This document shows, piece after piece, positions 17,561 through 25,527 of a stretch of DNA of 64,000 nucleotides. The translations under genes were made by a program, and so were the position numbers. The stretch lies in contig NZ_SPQO01000006.1 in the NCBI RefSeq assembly GCF_004570325.1, positions 156,805 to 220,804 of the forward strand, given 5' to 3'. The notes under the pieces are model-generated. The model was not told the origin of the DNA and searched no databases. It saw nothing but the letters and a program-made list of their open reading frames with translations. Source of the stretch: Mycobacterium sp. PS03-16. Lineage in GTDB: Bacteria; Actinomycetota; Actinomycetes; Mycobacteriales; Mycobacteriaceae. Position 1 is the stretch's first letter, and each line of letters begins with the position of its first letter.

Positions 17561-19074
17561 GCGTTGGCCGCCGACAACACGCGGGCGAACGTCTTGGTCT
17601 CGAGGAATTCCTCCAGACCCGCGGTGCCCATCTCCCGGCCGATGCCGGACTGCTTGTACCCGCCGAACGGCGTGTCCGCGCTGAAGTAGTTGCCGCCGTT
17701 GATCGAAAAGGTGCCGGTGCGGATCCGGCGGGCCACCGCGAGCGCGCGTTCCTCGCTGCCGAACACCGCGCCGGACAGTCCGTAGATCGAGTTGTTGGCG
17801 ATGCGCACCGCATCGTCGTCGTCGGTGTAGGAGATCACCACCAAGACGGGGCCGAACACCTCCTCCTGCGCGATCTCACTGTCGGGATCGACGTCGGCGA
17901 GCAGGGTCGGGGTGTAGAAGTAGCCGGGGTCGACCTTCTCCCCGCCGGTGACCAGGGTGGCGCCGGCCTCGACGGCCCGCTTCACCATGCCGTCGACCTT
18001 GTCGCGCTGCTTCTCACTGATCAGCGGACCCATGTAAACGGACGGATCGACTGGATTTCCGAAGCGCACCAGCCCGAAGTTGTTCTTGATCATCTCGACG
18101 ATCTCGTCGCGATGCGCGGCCGGCACCAGCAACCGTGAGGTCAGCGCGCAGCCCTGCCCGGCGTGGGTGACCATAGAGAACGCCGAGAACAGCGCGGCCA
18201 TGCTGAAGTCGGCGTCGTCGAGCACGATCGCCGCGGACTTGCCGCCCAGTTCCAGGAAGACCTTCTTGAGGGTCTCGCTGGCCGCGGCCATGATGCGCCG
18301 GCCGGTCGGGGTGGACCCGGTGAAGGTGACCATGTCGACGTCGGGGCTGGTGGTGAGCACGGCGCCGACCTCCGGATCGGCCCCGGACAGGATGTTGACC
18401 ACGCCGGCGGGGATGTCGGTGTGGTTGACGATCAGCTCCCCGAGCGCCAGGGTGATCAGCGGTGTGTCGGGGGCACTCTTGAGCACCACGGTGCACCCCG
18501 CGGCGAGCGCGGGCGCGAGCTTGGCCAGTGCCAGCTGGTTCGGATAGTTGTAGGCGATGATCGCCGCGACGACGCCCGCGGCTTCCTTCTCCACCCACCG
18601 GTGGTGCTGCATTCCGCGGGACTCGATGGTGCCGAGGTCCTGGGTCATCGGATAGTCCGCGAGCAGGTCGGCGTAATAGCGCACGATCCCGATGGGCTGG
18701 TCGAGCTGGGCGCCCTGGCAGAGCGCCTCGGTGGCGCCGACCTCCGCGATGGTGAGCGCGGCCAGTTCGTCACGATGGTCGACGAGCGCCCGGTGCAGCT
18801 GATCGAGGCAGCGCATCCGCAACTGGGTGTTCGTCGCCCAGTCCGTGGTGTCGAACGCCCGCCGCGCCGCCGCGACGGCGGCGTGCGCGTCGGCGACGGT
18901 CGCGTCGGGCGCGTGCCCGAGTACCTCGCCGGTGGCCGGGTTCACCGAAGGAAACACCCGATCGGTATCCACGAGCCGGCCGTCGATCAACAGGCGCCGG
19001 TCTGCGGTGACACCACTTCCGGCGTTGTCCTCGGTGGCCGGCGTGCCGGTGGCCGTGGGCGTCGTTGCCATCAT
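17557..19074 (-). CDS. NAD(P)-dependent aldehyde dehydrogenase
   Basis: 505 residues of the ALDH superfamily: FTGSTPTGR nucleotide loop, LELGGKSA with the general-base glutamate, and HAGQGCALTSR with the catalytic cysteine. It starts at ATG ATG behind GGAGGA; either ATG may be used. It leads a twelve-gene operon running through the CoA-transferase, DUF35, thiolase, yrbE and mce genes. It would oxidise an aldehyde to the acid that the next gene could load onto CoA. A GAGAAT-type palindrome lies 16 bases upstream of the start. Confidence 0.93.
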   Translation of the reverse strand: MMATTPTATGTPATEDNAGSGVTADRRLLIDGRLVDTDRVFPSVNPATGEVLGHAPDATVADAHAAVAAARRAFDTTDWATNTQLRMRCLDQLHRALVDHRDELAALTIAEVGATEALCQGAQLDQPIGIVRYYADLLADYPMTQDLGTIESRGMQHHRWVEKEAAGVVAAIIAYNYPNQLALAKLAPALAAGCTVVLKSAPDTPLITLALGELIVNHTDIPAGVVNILSGADPEVGAVLTTSPDVDMVTFTGSTPTGRRIMAAASETLKKVFLELGGKSAAIVLDDADFSMAALFSAFSMVTHAGQGCALTSRLLVPAAHRDEIVEMIKNNFGLVRFGNPVDPSVYMGPLISEKQRDKVDGMVKRAVEAGATLVTGGEKVDPGYFYTPTLLADVDPDSEIAQEEVFGPVLVVISYTDDDDAVRIANNSIYGLSGAVFGSEERALAVARRIRTGTFSINGGNYFSADTPFGGYKQSGIGREMGTAGLEEFLETKTFARVLSAANA

Positions 19075-19089
19075 GCTCCTCCGTGTGAC

Positions 19090-19104
19090 GGAAATTGCAT
19101 TCTC
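19090..19104. promoter_or_regulatory. Operator-like palindrome GAGAAT-N3-ATTCTC (10/12) before the mce operon
   Basis: GGAAAT-TGC-ATTCTC matches ten of the twelve fixed positions of the consensus defined by the perfect copy at 25286. It lies 16 bases upstream of the aldehyde dehydrogenase start that heads the mce operon. Confidence 0.45.
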
Positions 19105-19221
19105 ATTAGTGGCGAATCATACATCCGCTGACAGAGAACTCAATGAGATCGAGACCCGCTCGTCATGGCGGTGGTGCATCGGTTCGCAGCCTAGGAGGAC
19201 GGTAAGCCGCTCCGGACGATA

Positions 19222-19239
19222 TCTTGCAGAATTGCAAGA
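19222..19239. promoter_or_regulatory. Perfect inverted repeat TCTTGCA-N4-TGCAAGA
   Basis: Seven-base arms separated by GAAT form a perfect dyad midway in the 256-bp gap between the divergent mce operon (start 19074) and SDR gene (19331). This is a likely regulator site; the regulator is unknown and no matching gene is adjacent. Confidence 0.5.
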
Positions 19240-19242
19240 ACC

Positions 19243-19257
19243 GAGATTATCGTTCTC
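19243..19257. promoter_or_regulatory. Operator-like palindrome GAGAAT-N3-ATTCTC (10/12) before the SDR operon
   Basis: GAGATT-ATC-GTTCTC matches ten of twelve positions of the same consensus. It sits three bases after the TCTTGCA dyad and 74 bases upstream of the SDR start at 19331. Confidence 0.4.
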
Positions 19258-19330
19258 ATAATTAGGAAGGTGGATTCTTGATGCAGCTGACGACCATGGA
19301 GCCGCCGGTCGACACGTCGGGTGGCGCACG

Positions 19331-20044
19331 GTGAAGAACGCGGTGGTGACCGGTGGCGGCTCCGGCATCGGCCTGGCGATCGCACAGCGGCTGCGCGCCG
19401 ACGGCCTGCATGTCGCCACCATCGACCTGAAACCCTCGAACAACCCCTCCGACGACGACTTCGCCCACACGGCCGACGTGACCGACCGGGCCGCGGTGGA
19501 CGCCGCCTTCACCGCGATCCGCGCTCAACTCGGGCCGGTCACCGTGCTGGTGAACGCCGCCGGCCTCGACTGCTTCAAACGGTTCTCCGACATCTCGTTC
19601 GACCGCTGGCAGAAGGTCATCGACGTGAACCTCAACGGCGTCTTCCACACCATCCAGGCGGCGCTGCCGGACATGGTCGAGGCCGGGTGGGGTCGCATCG
19701 TCAACATCTCCTCGTCGAGCACCCATTCCGGCGCGCCGTACATGACGCCCTACGTGGCGGCCAAGTCAGCGGTCAACGGGCTGACCAAGTCGCTGGCCCT
19801 CGAGTACGGGCCCACCGGGATCACGGTGAACGCCGTCCCGCCCGGCTTCATCGACACGCCGATGTTGCGGGCCGCGGCCGACCGCGGCCACCTCGGCGAC
19901 ATCGACCGCAACATCGAGGCCACCCCGGTTCGTCGCATGGGCCGGCCCGAGGACATCGCCGCGGCGTGCGCCTTCCTCGTCTCCGAGGAAGCCGGCTACA
20001 TCACCGGCCAGCTGCTGGGCGTCAACGGCGGCCGGAACACCTGA
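19331..20044 (+). CDS. Short-chain dehydrogenase/reductase
   Basis: 237 residues from GTG. It has the NAD(P) loop TGGGSGIG (residues 8-15), NAAG, and the Ser...YVAAK catalytic set near residues 130-150. It is a close relative of the SDR at 43186-43935: both have ITVN-VPP and end in GVNGG. It would oxidise or reduce an alcohol/ketone pair. It is divergent from the mce operon and 28 bases before a mycofactocin-type SDR, so the two are cotranscribed. Confidence 0.92.
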   Translation: MKNAVVTGGGSGIGLAIAQRLRADGLHVATIDLKPSNNPSDDDFAHTADVTDRAAVDAAFTAIRAQLGPVTVLVNAAGLDCFKRFSDISFDRWQKVIDVNLNGVFHTIQAALPDMVEAGWGRIVNISSSSTHSGAPYMTPYVAAKSAVNGLTKSLALEYGPTGITVNAVPPGFIDTPMLRAAADRGHLGDIDRNIEATPVRRMGRPEDIAAACAFLVSEEAGYITGQLLGVNGGRNT

Positions 20045-20072
20045 CCAAATACGACGAGAGGACACACCGCAC

Positions 20073-20933
20073 ATGGGACGCGTAGAAGGCAAGGTCGCTT
20101 TCATCACCGGCGCGGCGCGGGGGCAGGGCCGCAGCCATGCCGTCCGGCTGGCTGAGGAAGGCGCCGACATCATCGCCGTCGACATCTGTCGCGACATCGA
20201 CAGCATCGGGTATGCGATGGCGACGCCCGAGGACCTCGAGGAGACCGCGCAGTACGTCGAGAAGACCGGACGCAAGGCGGTGACCGCCCAGGCGGACGTG
20301 CGCGACGCCGCCCAGCTCAAGGAGGCGCTCGAGCGCGGGATCGCCGAACTGGGCAAGGTCGACATCGTCGTCGCACAGGCCGGGATCGCCGGCATGAAAG
20401 GCCAGCCGCCCCTGCAGGCGTGGTGCGACGTGATCAACACCAACCTCGTGGGCACGATCAACGCGATCCAGGTGGCGCTGCCGCACCTGCGAGAAGGCGC
20501 GTCGATCATCGCCACCGGGTCGACCGCGGCGATGATGGACGCCTCCAAGAAGGACAACCCCGGCGCGGACCCGGGTGGCAAGTCCTACATGACCGCCAAG
20601 CGCATGCTGTCGGAGTACGTCCACGACCTCGCCACCGAACTCGCCGTGCGCGGCATCCGCGCCAACGTCGTGCACCCCACCAACTGCAACACCGACATGC
20701 TGCAGAGCGAACCGATGTACCGCTCCTTCCGCCCGGACCTCGAGAACCCGACCCGGGCCGACGCCGAACCGGTTTTCGGGATCCAGCAGGCGATGCGGGT
20801 GCCGTTCATCGAACCCGAGGACATCAGCAACGCGGTCCTGTGGCTGGCCTCCGACGAGGCGCGCTATGTCACCGGCATGCAGTTGCGCGTCGACGCGGGT
20901 GGTTACCTCAAGTGGTACGACTACCACGTCTGA
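20073..20933 (+). CDS. Mycofactocin-type short-chain dehydrogenase
   Basis: 286 residues. TGAARGQGRSHAVRLAEEGA at the N-terminus and an insertion after the first Rossmann strands (CRDIDSIGYAMATPEDLEET) are hallmarks of the mycofactocin-coupled SDR family, in which a tightly bound NAD is recycled through the redox peptide mycofactocin. YMTAK is the catalytic Tyr-Lys. Members act on secondary alcohols such as carveol. A ferredoxin and P450 follow, so an alcohol made by a P450 is a reasonable substrate (inference). No mft genes are in the window. Confidence 0.9.
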   Translation: MGRVEGKVAFITGAARGQGRSHAVRLAEEGADIIAVDICRDIDSIGYAMATPEDLEETAQYVEKTGRKAVTAQADVRDAAQLKEALERGIAELGKVDIVVAQAGIAGMKGQPPLQAWCDVINTNLVGTINAIQVALPHLREGASIIATGSTAAMMDASKKDNPGADPGGKSYMTAKRMLSEYVHDLATELAVRGIRANVVHPTNCNTDMLQSEPMYRSFRPDLENPTRADAEPVFGIQQAMRVPFIEPEDISNAVLWLASDEARYVTGMQLRVDAGGYLKWYDYHV

Positions 20934-20976
20934 GATCCGTCGTTCACGCTGCGCCACAACGAGTTCGAGGAGAGCT

Positions 20977-21171
20977 GTGAAGGTAAGGGTGGATCCGGAC
21001 CGGTGCCAGGGGCACACGTTGTGCTCGATGATCGCGCCGGACTCCTTCGAGCTGAGCGACATCGACGGCACGGCCTCACCCGTCAACGAGGTCGTGCCCG
21101 ACGAGCAGCGGGACGCCGTCCGCGAAGCCGTGTCCTCCTGCCCCGAGCAGGCCATCTCGATCGACGAATGA
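20977..21171 (+). CDS. 3Fe-4S ferredoxin (P450 redox partner)
   Basis: 64 residues from a GTG behind GAGGAGAGC. The cluster ligands are CQGHTLC near residue 10 and a later CP (SSCPEQA). With histidine in place of the central cysteine this is the CxxHxxC(x)nCP pattern of mycobacterial 3Fe-4S ferredoxins. Its stop overlaps the ATG of the following P450 (ATGA), which marks it as that enzyme's electron donor. Confidence 0.92.
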   Translation: MKVRVDPDRCQGHTLCSMIAPDSFELSDIDGTASPVNEVVPDEQRDAVREAVSSCPEQAISIDE

Positions 21172-22565
21172 GTGTCGATCAGCCCGACCCAGGAGCGAAC
21201 ACCGTGACCGTCGACGACACCGTTGCCGACAGCGATCGCAAGAAGAACCGCTACCACTTCGACCGGCACACACCGGAGTACCGGCTGCGGTTCGAGACGA
21301 TCACCGAGGAGATGCAGACCACGTGCCCGATGGCGTGGACCGACTCCTACGGCGGGCACTGGGTCGCCGCCGACAGCAGGCACGTGTTCGAATTGGCGCG
21401 CTGCCCGGCCGTGTCCAATCACCACGACATCAGCGGCGAGACACCGTTTCAGGGCATCACGATCCCGAAGGCCAGCCGCGCGACCGTGGTGCGCGGCGGC
21501 ATCCTCGAGATGGACGAGCCCGAGCACAGCGCCTACCGCGGCGCGCTCAACCCCTATCTCTCTCCTGCGGCGATCAAACGCTGGGAACCGTTCGTCGACG
21601 AGATCACCCGGGCCGCGCTCGACGAGCACATCGAGACCGGCCACATCGACTTCGTCGAGGACCTGGCCAACGTTGTTCCCGCGGTGTTCACGCTGGCGAT
21701 GATGGGCATCGAGCTCAACAAGTGGAACGTCTACAGCGAGCCCACCCACGCGTCGGTCTACACCCCTGAGCACTCCCCCGAGCGGGAGAAGATCAACGAG
21801 CAGCACCGTGAGATGGGCATCGACCTCATCACCAACATGATGGAGATCCGGGAGCGCCCCCGGCCGGGTCTGGTCAACGCGCTGGTCCAGTTGCGCATCG
21901 ACGGCCGGCCGGCGCCGGACATGGAGATCCTCGGCAATCTCGGCCTCATCATCGGCGGTGGTTTCGACACCACCACGGCGCTGACGGCGCACGCCCTGGA
22001 GTGGCTCGGCGAACATCCCGACGAGCGTGACCGGCTCAGCCGGGAGCGCGCCACGCTGCTGCACCCCGCCACCGAGGAGTTCCTGCGCTACTTCACCCCC
22101 GCGCCCGGCGACGGCCGTACCTTCGCCGACGACGTGGAGGTCGACGGACAGAGGTTCAAGAAGTATGAACGGCTCTGGCTGTCGTGGGCCATGGCCAACC
22201 GCGACCCGTCGGTGTTCACCAGGCCCAACGAGGTGGTGCTGGATCGGAAAGGCAACCGCCACTTCAGCTTCGGCATCGGGGTGCACCGCTGCGTCGGATC
22301 CAATGTCGCGCGCACCGTGTTCAAGTCGATGCTGACCGCGGTGCTGGACCGGATGCCGGATTACCGGTGCGATCCCGACGGCACCGTCCACTACGACACC
22401 ATCGGCGTCATCCAGGGGATGCGCCACCTGCCCGCGTCCTTCACCCCGGGCCGACGGCTGGGCCCGGGCCTGGACGAGACGCTCGAGAAGCTCCAGCGCA
22501 TCTGCGACGAGCAGGGACTCGCCCGGCCGATCACCGAGCGCAAGGAGCCGGCTGTCATCGACTGA
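21168..22565 (+). CDS. Cytochrome P450
   Basis: 465 residues from the ATG that overlaps the ferredoxin stop; the longer frame upstream is a shadow. The I-helix reads GGGFDTT, so aspartate replaces the usual glutamate of the acid-alcohol pair. The K-helix ExxR is EFLR, and the haem loop FGIGVHRCVG has Cys375. The protein is longer than the other P450s here, with an extra C-terminal tail of about 40 residues. It belongs to a different subfamily from the other four. The substrate is unknown. Confidence 0.95.
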   Translation: MSVDQPDPGANTVTVDDTVADSDRKKNRYHFDRHTPEYRLRFETITEEMQTTCPMAWTDSYGGHWVAADSRHVFELARCPAVSNHHDISGETPFQGITIPKASRATVVRGGILEMDEPEHSAYRGALNPYLSPAAIKRWEPFVDEITRAALDEHIETGHIDFVEDLANVVPAVFTLAMMGIELNKWNVYSEPTHASVYTPEHSPEREKINEQHREMGIDLITNMMEIRERPRPGLVNALVQLRIDGRPAPDMEILGNLGLIIGGGFDTTTALTAHALEWLGEHPDERDRLSRERATLLHPATEEFLRYFTPAPGDGRTFADDVEVDGQRFKKYERLWLSWAMANRDPSVFTRPNEVVLDRKGNRHFSFGIGVHRCVGSNVARTVFKSMLTAVLDRMPDYRCDPDGTVHYDTIGVIQGMRHLPASFTPGRRLGPGLDETLEKLQRICDEQGLARPITERKEPAVID

Positions 22566-22570
22566 ACCTT

Positions 22571-22582
22571 CGGGTGCACCCG
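22571..22582. repeat. Perfect 12-bp palindrome CGGGTGCACCCG
   Basis: This loopless palindrome lies six bases after the P450 stop. It could be part of a regulator site or a weak transcription signal for the haemophore-like gene downstream. No further support is visible. Confidence 0.3.
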
Positions 22583-22727
22583 GCACCTCATCCGTTCGAC
22601 TGAGGTTTGCTCGACGGAAGAAATGGTAACGGTCGGACTGTTAATGTCGATGTACTGATCATCGGGGGGCGTGACCGCCGTCCGGTTGACGCGTTCGACA
22701 ACCGATCGAGAAATGGGTGGATTCCAC

Positions 22728-23063
22728 ATGAAGCTGTCGCGCACCACACTGGCCGTCACTCTGGGCGGCCTGGCCGTCGCGATCCCGCTCTCCACGGGCG
22801 TCGCCTCGGCGCAGCCCGACCTGGGCCCGATCATCAACACCACCTGCACCTATGACCAGGTGATCGCGGCGCTCAACGACCAGCACCCGGACCTGGCCGC
22901 CCAGTTCGCTTCGCAGCGCAGCGGGCAGCAGGCGGTGCGGAACTTCCTGGCGGCGTCCCCGCAGCAGCGACAGGCCACGGTGGCGTTCCTCCAGGGCAAC
23001 CCCACCGCCCAGCAGTACTTCGGGCCGATCTCCAACGTCGCCAACACCTGCAACAACTACTAG
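22728..23063 (+). CDS. Haemophore-related secreted protein
   Basis: 111 residues from ATG 22728 (an ATG five codons earlier is possible). The signal peptide ends at GVASA-QPD. The mature part, with CTYDQVIAALND, a helical body containing FLAASPQQRQ and a final CNNY, follows the mycobacterial haemophore-like family of small exported haem-binding proteins (Rv0203 type). The two cysteines would pair. It is convergent with the FadE gene at 23089, with a strong hairpin between them. Haem binding is inferred from the family only. Confidence 0.8.
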   Translation: MKLSRTTLAVTLGGLAVAIPLSTGVASAQPDLGPIINTTCTYDQVIAALNDQHPDLAAQFASQRSGQQAVRNFLAASPQQRQATVAFLQGNPTAQQYFGPISNVANTCNNY

Positions 23064-23071
23064 AAGCGGTG

Positions 23072-23101
23072 GCCGCGCGGCTGATCCGTCAGCCGCGCGG
23101 C
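23072..23101. terminator. Strong bidirectional hairpin terminator
   Basis: A perfect 13-bp stem (GCCGCGCGGCTGA / TCAGCCGCGCGGC) with a TCCG loop. It separates the convergent haemophore-like and FadE genes and includes the last codons and stop of the FadE gene. It would act in both directions; no T-run is present. Confidence 0.65.
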
Positions 23102-24264
23102 AACCCCAGCACCTGCGTGGCGATGATGTTGCGCTGGATCTCCGACGTCCCCCCGGCGATCGTGCCGGAGAAGCTGCGGGCGTAGCGCTCGAACCAACTC
23201 GCGAAATAGTGGTCGAGGTTCATGTGCGCGTAGCGCCCCGTGGTCGAGGGATGCGCGAGGCCGGAGGCGCCGGCGGCCGTCAACGTCGCATCGGCCGCCC
23301 GCATCTCGGCCTCCGAGCCGAACAGTTTCAGTACCGACACCGAGGCGGTGTCCATCTCCCCGCGCGCGGCCCTGGCCAGCGCCGCGGACCCCATGGCCCG
23401 CAGCGCCTGATAGTCCATCACGATCGAGGCGAACCGGTCGCGCTCGATCTCGGTCTGCGGGCGGAAATCCGCGATCAGATTGTCGATACGGTCCGCGAAG
23501 CCCAGCCACATCATCGTGCGCTCGTGCCCGAGTGAGCCGTTGGCCACCTTCCACCCCTGATTGAGGGGCCCGACCAGGTTCTCCGCCGGCACTCGCGCAT
23601 CGGTGAAGAAGACCTCGTTGAAGTCTTTATTGCCCTCCCCGCACAGATCGGCGAACGGCCGGCACACCACGCCGGGCGTGTCGGTGGGGATGATCAGCGC
23701 GCTGATCCCCCGGTGCTTGGGGGCGTCGGGATCGGTGCGCACGAACGCCAGTAGGTAATCGGCGTCATGCGCGCCCGAGGTCCACACCTTCTGGCCATTG
23801 ACCACGAATTCATCGCCCTCGAGTACCGCTCGGGTGCGCAGCGACGCGAGATCGGACCCTGCGCTGGGTTCACTCATGCCCAGCGATGCGGTGAGCTCAC
23901 CGCGCAGCACCGGCACCGCCCACCGGGTCTTCTGCTCATCGCTGCCGAACGTGATGAGCGACGCCGCAACGATGTTCACGCCCTGCGGATTGAAGCTGTG
24001 GTAGATGCGGCGCCGGCACAGTTCGTCGAGGTGCACGAACTGCTGAATGACCGTGGCGTTGCGGCCGCCGAACTCCGGTGGCTGGGCGGGCAGCAGCCAG
24101 CCGTTGTCGAACAGCAGCCGCTGCCAGTCGCGCGCCCACTGCGGCATGTGGCTCACCGACCGCGGCCGCTCCAGCGTGGCGCTCTCCGGCGGCAGATGTT
24201 CGTCGAGAAAGGCCGCGAACTCGGCGCGGAACGCCTCGACGTCGGGATCAAAAGCCAGCTGCAC
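23089..24264 (-). CDS. Acyl-CoA dehydrogenase (FadE), large partner
   Basis: 391 residues with the ACAD fold: MSEPSAGSD (FAD/substrate contact), VNGQKVWTSGAH, and the C-terminal GGTSEIQRN nucleotide motif. It would introduce the alpha,beta double bond into an acyl-CoA. It overlaps a second, shorter FadE by 17 bases. This pairing recalls the heterotetrameric (alpha2beta2) ACADs of steroid breakdown, in which both subunits are needed. The stop lies in a terminator hairpin. Confidence 0.9.
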   Translation of the reverse strand: MQLAFDPDVEAFRAEFAAFLDEHLPPESATLERPRSVSHMPQWARDWQRLLFDNGWLLPAQPPEFGGRNATVIQQFVHLDELCRRRIYHSFNPQGVNIVAASLITFGSDEQKTRWAVPVLRGELTASLGMSEPSAGSDLASLRTRAVLEGDEFVVNGQKVWTSGAHDADYLLAFVRTDPDAPKHRGISALIIPTDTPGVVCRPFADLCGEGNKDFNEVFFTDARVPAENLVGPLNQGWKVANGSLGHERTMMWLGFADRIDNLIADFRPQTEIERDRFASIVMDYQALRAMGSAALARAARGEMDTASVSVLKLFGSEAEMRAADATLTAAGASGLAHPSTTGRYAHMNLDHYFASWFERYARSFSGTIAGGTSEIQRNIIATQVLGLPRG

Positions 24265-25255
24265 CGGAACTCCTGTACTCGGCCGCGATCAGCGCGCGGT
24301 GTTCGGCCGCCCCACCGAGCAGCAATTCACCGGCCTTGGCGCGCTTGAGCGCGAACTGCAGATCGTTCTCCCATGTGAAGCCCATGGCCCCGAACAGCTG
24401 CAGGCCGTGCCGGAACACCACCGACTGGCACTCCCCCGCCGCGGCTTTGGCCATCGCCGCCGCCAGCCGCCGGCGGGGGTCGTCGGCGGCGATGGTCAAC
24501 GCCGCGAAATACCCGAGCGCGCGGGCCCGTTCGATCGCGACGTGCATGTCGACGGCCTTGTGCTGAACGGCCTGGAAAGACCCGATCGGCACCCCGAACT
24601 GCTGGCGTTGCTTCACGTGGTCGAGCGCCAGGTCGAGGATCCGCTGGCAGGCGCCCACCGTGGTAATCGCGATACCGGTGAGGGCGAGGTGGCGGGCCCG
24701 CTCGGCGTCGGTGTGCACCCGGTCGCCGTCGTCGACCCGCACCCCGGCGAACGACACCTCGGCGACATGCAGCACGGGGTCGAAAACCGGACTGCGCCGG
24801 GTGACCGCCACTGATGCGTCGACGACGAACACCCCGGCGTCGGTGACCACCGCCAGCCGGTCCGCCCGGTCGGCGTCCAGGACGAAACGCGCCGCGCCGT
24901 CGAGCACCCATCCGTCGGCGCTGCGGTGGGCGGTGACGCCGTCGTAGACCGCGGCGCCGGCGTGCTGCGGATCGAAGCGGTCACCTGCCAGCGGCGCGTA
25001 CTGCGTCATCGTGGCCAGGAACGGGGTGGGATCGGTGGCCCGCCCCATCTCCTCGAGCACGATCGCCAGTTCAACCGCGTTCTCGGCGTCGGTGAGTTCG
25101 GTCCATCCCGCATCGACGTAGCTCTTCCACAACGGCGCCGGATCGACGCCGTTCTCTGCGATCTCGCGGACCAGCGAGGCGGGGCACTGTTTGGTGACCG
25201 CGTCGCGCACGGTCTCCTGCCACAGCCGCTGGTCGGCATCGAACTCGAGTAGCAT
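24248..25255 (-). CDS. Acyl-CoA dehydrogenase (FadE), small partner
   Basis: 335 residues, shorter than a stand-alone ACAD. The N-domain is abbreviated (WKSYVDAGWTEL, LAIVLEEMGRA), there is no clear MTEP-type FAD contact, and the end (HGLQLFGAMGFTWENDLQFA) keeps the family's C-terminal helix pattern. With its neighbour it is likely to form an alpha2beta2 enzyme. A perfect GAGAAT-N3-ATTCTC palindrome lies 31 bases upstream. Confidence 0.88.
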   Translation of the reverse strand: MLLEFDADQRLWQETVRDAVTKQCPASLVREIAENGVDPAPLWKSYVDAGWTELTDAENAVELAIVLEEMGRATDPTPFLATMTQYAPLAGDRFDPQHAGAAVYDGVTAHRSADGWVLDGAARFVLDADRADRLAVVTDAGVFVVDASVAVTRRSPVFDPVLHVAEVSFAGVRVDDGDRVHTDAERARHLALTGIAITTVGACQRILDLALDHVKQRQQFGVPIGSFQAVQHKAVDMHVAIERARALGYFAALTIAADDPRRRLAAAMAKAAAGECQSVVFRHGLQLFGAMGFTWENDLQFALKRAKAGELLLGGAAEHRALIAAEYRSSGAAGF

Positions 25256-25285
25256 CCGGCGCCTCCTGAGGTGTCACGTCCGCAC

Positions 25286-25300
25286 GAGAATAGCATTCTC
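25286..25300. promoter_or_regulatory. Perfect operator-like palindrome GAGAAT-N3-ATTCTC
   Basis: GAGAAT-AGC-ATTCTC, the perfect copy that defines this motif family. It sits 31 bases upstream of the FadE pair in the 272-bp gap shared with the divergent amidohydrolase gene. Confidence 0.6.
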
Positions 25301-25408
25301 ACAACCGGCCTATGCGTTCTCGATACCGACTTGTCCGGTTTCGTGAGCGCGACGCTGCGCGACTGACCAGCAGACACTCTCACCAGCCACGATGAACACC
25401 ACCACGAC

Positions 25409-25423
25409 GAGAACTCGGTTCTT
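25409..25423. promoter_or_regulatory. Weaker copy of the GAGAAT-N3-ATTCTC motif (9/12)
   Basis: GAGAAC-TCG-GTTCTT, about 105 bases before the TTG start of the amidohydrolase at 25528. It is weak on its own and mentioned because it shares the intergenic region with the perfect copy. Confidence 0.3.
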
Positions 25424-25527
25424 GCGATTGAAGAACTTCGATTTACACTTGGGGAAGAGTCCGGCGTCGCGCGCACGGTCGCAGACGTCCGCGCACGGCG
25501 ACGCCCGGACGAACATCGGAGGACGAT

